From Adiantum capillus-veneris (lineage: Eukaryota > Streptophyta > Polypodiopsida > Polypodiales > Pteridaceae): a stretch of 60,000 nucleotides of DNA. Position 1 is the stretch's first letter, and each line of letters begins with the position of its first letter. This document shows, one piece after another, positions 56,589 to 60,000 of this stretch. Location of the stretch: contig CM043953.1 in assembly GCA_014529385.2 (NCBI GenBank), forward strand, positions 95,021,342 through 95,081,341, written 5' to 3'. The notes under the pieces were generated by a model that made no database searches, had not been told where the DNA came from, and saw only the letters and a list, made by a program, of their open reading frames with translations. The position numbers and the translations under genes were made by a program.

Positions 56589-57101
56589 CTAGCTAGCTAC
56601 ATGTAAGCTCTATCTTAGGTCAAAATGCTTCTATTGTGAGTAGTACCACAGTCCACCCCAAGAGCTGGCTCAATAGACGTTTCATGATCACGTCAAGATT
56701 GATTCACTTGCACAGGAAGAAAGAAAAGCCATAAAGTGATGTATTGTTGGATCATGTGACTAATTTGTCCTCATAGACTTTTTCCTTGAAAAATATTGAT
56801 TTCCTTCTCAATAAAAAGCTCTGGCTTTTGCAAAGCTCCGAGATATTGCACGGTTTAATGTAAAATTTACAAAATTGGAATCTGGGATAGCTGAAAATAA
56901 AATACTTTGGGTGGGCTATATTAAGCTTTACTATATCTGTGTATTATAAGCAAGGTAAAGGTAGCTAGGTTGAATGCAATACCACCCCACTTCATTTCCA
57001 AAACATTGATAGGCTTGCAAAACAGATCATTAGTTGAGGTGATCAAAGTGCTTGGTGAGCTTTTTAAATCATGGATTATGTATATATTTGATCATATCCT
57101 C
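55901..57101. other. Intergenic sequence between copia remnant and WOX gene
   Basis: No gene recognised. A GT microsatellite (about 56559-56586) sits between two GCTAGCTA-type palindromic stretches. A TGGTGTCAGAGGC (55941) resembles a primer-binding site, but no LTR could be attached. Confidence 0.6.
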
Positions 57102-59290
57102 CTAGCTCCCTATGCTCATATAGGGTGCAAGAGCCTCCCACAGTGGTAAATTATCACAATGATGAATCCCTCTGGGTGAGCTTGTTGCTGCATATGCCCT
57201 CATGTTCTGTTGCTGCTGTTGTGATATTGTACTAGAAGAGGAACCCATGAAAGACTCCATGCTTTCTACATCTCTACTCCTTTTACTCTCTTGCCCCTGC
57301 AAGCATGCACAAAACTATTTGTCTTAAAATGGACCAAGTGGCATTATTAAAGACACAAGCATAGTTCTGAAGAGAAGCCCTTTTCAGTTCTCAAGTGTAA
57401 AAGATATAAGGCTATACATGACAACAAACAGATTGAATTTATCATACATGAAACTATCTTTTATTGGTTCAGTCAATATACTGGACTCGGCCTGTAGTCA
57501 TCGACGAAGTCGTTATGGATGAAATGCACCAGTATTGAGAACAAATGCCATAGTTATTCATCCTATTTTATGCATATCTGGAACATTGTTTAGTCTCAAA
57601 ATGACTAGAAAATATAATCTCTACCATACACAATATAAACCATTGATCCTTACATGGACAAGCTGATCGAGATGAAACGCTTGAGAAATGGAGGACGTCT
57701 GTAAATGTTGCTGATCTCTGCATAATGCTGAATTGCTGGAGCTTTTATTTTCCTCTGGCCGGATCACAAAATTCAGTTGAGAGGGAGGTGGCATATCCTT
57801 GATAAGAGAGTCTGCAAACGGGATTTTTAAAAAAAGAGAAAAACAGATTAGCAAGTTAATTTGGTCGGTAGCATAGCACGCAAACTGTGAAAAGAAGTGT
57901 TTCTAATGGCTCAGGATGTAATATGGTCCATTGGTTTGATTAGCTTACCTTGATTGGGGTCTACTTGTGGCATGTGTAGGAGAAGGTTTAAGTCGATGGG
58001 GGGATGAATTTGATGATCATGGTTGATATTGAGCATGTCATTTGCTTGGGCCTTGCCTTGGTGATTCATATCATACATAGTGTGGATGATATTGGGAGTA
58101 GAAGTGTTGGTGTGATTGATATGAGTAGGCCCAGTGGAGACAAACTCCTGCATAAGTGCATCCATCCAGCTCCTCTTGCTTCCCACTGATCTATCGATGT
58201 TATAGCGTGTCGTCCTGTCTGAGCCAGACGTGAGCGCAAGGTTATGATATGAGTCAGCTGCAGCCATACTCATATAGTGAGCTTCATCAGAAGCAGAAGC
58301 AAGAAAAGTGGATATTTCATGAGGTGTTTGGAATATGTGGGGAACATTAATGGCTCCTGCTCTCTGTTGCGCTGTTCCGGGTGAGCATACGCTTCTAACC
58401 ATTGCATCACTACTGCTGGCACTTCCAGGCCGGGAAGAGTTAGCCACAGATGCTAGATGAGGATTTTCAGTATTTATACAACTCATATGGTTATTATATG
58501 GATCACAGGCTATATGATGCTGAGTTGTATTGTGGCGATGATCAGTGCACTCAAGTGGATCAATGAACGGAGGCGGACGCTCTGAACTGATGTTTAACAC
58601 ATGATTAAGGGCATGCAGTTTGTCATGAGTTTGAGATGGGCATGAGGAGTTTGAGAGAGCAGAAGATGGATATAATTCAGCATTAGAAGAGCTCATTATC
58701 TCACAGCTGCTAGCATTGTTGATTACTTGTAAAGTTGACCGAAGCGGCCCGATCAGGCCGCCACATGTTGGAGCGGCGAGGAGATTGGGGTGATATATTT
58801 GATCACAATGATGACCAGCAGTGGGAAGATGCACCAGAGAAGGAAGCTGGTTATGATGATCAGCTGCACCAGGTGAGGTTTTGCAGGCAGTTTTGGCGCA
58901 AACTCTTCGACTGCTTGTAGCCGAGGATTTGCCATTTTGTGATGAAGAGCAGTACTCATTGGAATGTGTGGGAGAGGTACTAGCTGCTTGCTGTTGGAGC
59001 TGTGCTTGCATGCGGAGCTTCCGCTTGGCGCGAGCTTTGCGGTTTTGGAACCAGTAGAACACATTGGCTTCAACAATGTTGCCGAATTGCTTGAGGCAGC
59101 CTGCGATCTCGACGATCATGTCGCGCGAGGGTGTGGTTGTGCCAGAGTTAAAGAGAGCCTCAAGCACTTGAATCTGCTCAGGAGTTGGGCACCATCTCGG
59201 CCTCGGAGTGCATCCAGTTGCAGCGCCAGCACCTCCATGTTGATCATCCAGAACTCCCTCTCCAGCTTTGGCTGAGGTTGCACTCATCAT
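57102..59290 (-). CDS. WOX: WUSCHEL-related homeobox (WOX) transcription factor
   Basis: Three coding exons on the minus strand: 59290-57949, 57811-57654 and 57296-57102, with GT...AG introns. Phases match (phase 1 after PNQ/G, then phase 0 after LVH), giving 564 codons. I chose the ATG at 59290 (MMSATSAKAG); the frame is open further up to an acceptor-like CTGCAG at 59320, so a 5' exon is likely. The homeodomain is at residues 30-95: PRWCPTPEQIQVLEALFNSG, then helix 3 NVFYWFQNRKARAKRK with the longer loops of WOX proteins. LEALFNSG and NVFYWFQNRK resemble the intermediate (WOX8/9/11/12-like) clade more than WUS or WOX13. IDLNLLLHMPQ (about 432-442) is an EAR-like LxLxL motif suggesting repression. 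The tail has Ser- and Gln-rich runs and NLPLWEALAPYM. It would act in the nucleus in meristem or embryo patterning, by analogy. The frame shows no lesion. Confidence 0.9.
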
Positions 59291-60000
59291 TTGGCCATTG
59301 TTCTCTTGCAAGATAACCCCTGCAGACCAGCATTCATTAGACCAGACAAAACCATAAATGATCACAGGTCAAGTTACTTATCCCATTTTATTTCTAACAA
59401 CATGTTAAGACATGGTTATCATTAAAAGCTAGAAATTAGCATCAAAAGTTACTACTAAATTCTAGGTCAAGCTGTCAAAATACAGCTATGGTTAATCGTC
59501 AAAATTGAACTGTCTTAAAGCATCCACCATGGAGGCTCAATATCATTCAACTGTCTTGCATGCTACAAGAGTGAACCAATCATTGCAGATTTTGCTGGGC
59601 CAATAATGTAAAGCTCATTAATGACTACCACCAATCATATTAATGAAAAAGACAAATCCCCCTTGTTTGCTGAAGGATAACAATTCTATACCCTAGCTCT
59701 CGACAGGCAAACTTCCTTTTCTGCTGAATAGTAGCTCATGATCAAATACTGCCAAAACAGCTTGTCTTCTTGTGATCTCTACTTTCACCTCCTTTCTAGC
59801 AAAATATGCTCTCTCTACAAAAAGTTAGATAGATACATTCTTCCCAGAGAAGGTTTTACTTATAATAGGTATGTAACAAAGCCAGCCACTTTACCTTACT
59901 AGTTTAGCCCAGCTTTATAGCCTTAAAGGTATAATATTACCCCACTTTCCCTTAGACAGGATTAATTACTGCTAAATCCAGAATTATAAGGATGCTCAAG
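59291..60000 (-). other. Upstream region of the WOX gene
   Basis: No ORF of note. A splice acceptor (CTGCAG/GGG on the minus strand, exon start 59319) indicates that the 5' leader contains an intron, so promoter and first exon lie further right, perhaps beyond the window. Confidence 0.5.

Noticed and set aside
58004-59275. Plus-strand ORFs opposite the WOX gene
   Set aside because: They are shadows of the minus-strand coding exon, whose homeodomain and matched splice sites decide the strand.

Overview
The window looks like nuclear DNA of a land plant with a large, transposon-rich genome. The evidence is one intron-containing WUSCHEL-related homeobox (WOX) gene, plant-type Ty3/gypsy and Ty1/copia retrotransposons, a CACTA (En/Spm) DNA transposon, a Penelope-like reverse transcriptase fragment and many long dinucleotide microsatellites. 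A fern or gymnosperm fits best, but this is an inference; no species can be fixed from the sequence alone. About 95% of the window is mobile DNA, mostly decayed and deeply nested. The only convincing host gene is the WOX gene near the right edge, on the minus strand (57102-59290).

Left third (1-19496). Positions 370-7785 hold a decayed minus-strand Ty3/gypsy polyprotein, split by a small non-autonomous LTR element (3572-5537; TSD ATAAT; its LTRs carry a CT microsatellite). From 8807 to 11096 lie nested LTRs of one copia family plus a copia RNase H remnant. At 11097-13064 a foreign insert splits one of these LTRs. Part of that insert (a TATA-bearing promoter, leader and AG/CT tract) recurs at 15242-15990, where it abuts a Penelope-like RT fragment (14387-15303). 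Then come a minus-strand copia gag remnant (about 15991-17345) and a plus-strand gypsy RNase H/integrase remnant (18240-19496).

Middle (19497-41463). A 22-kb CACTA transposon has matching termini (CACTACAAGAG...), TSD CAC and palindromic subterminal repeats. It sits inside the integrase of the gypsy remnant, whose reading frame resumes at 41464. The CACTA keeps TNPD-like and second-gene (Transposase_24-like) remnants at its right end. Its left part is occupied by copies of an unusual LTR element with about 2-kb LTRs, a gag-like ORF and a long acidic ORF but no pol that I can see. One of those LTRs is split by a complete minus-strand Ty3/gypsy chromovirus-like element (28688-37502; TSD TGGCC).

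Right third (41525-60000). A second minus-strand copia remnant is split by a plus-strand sister copy of the same chromovirus family (43315-54804; TSD TAGGG). That copy in turn carries a reverse-oriented solo LTR of a related family (44245-45834; TSD GCTAT) and a solo-LTR-like insertion in its RT domain (49261-50724). After about 1.9 kb of intergenic DNA comes the WOX gene, with three coding exons whose splice phases match, predicted at 564 aa.

The insertion order can be read from target-site duplications: gypsy remnant, then CACTA, then the gag-only LTR element, then the chromovirus; and copia, then chromovirus, then solo LTRs. None of the retroelement polyproteins is intact.
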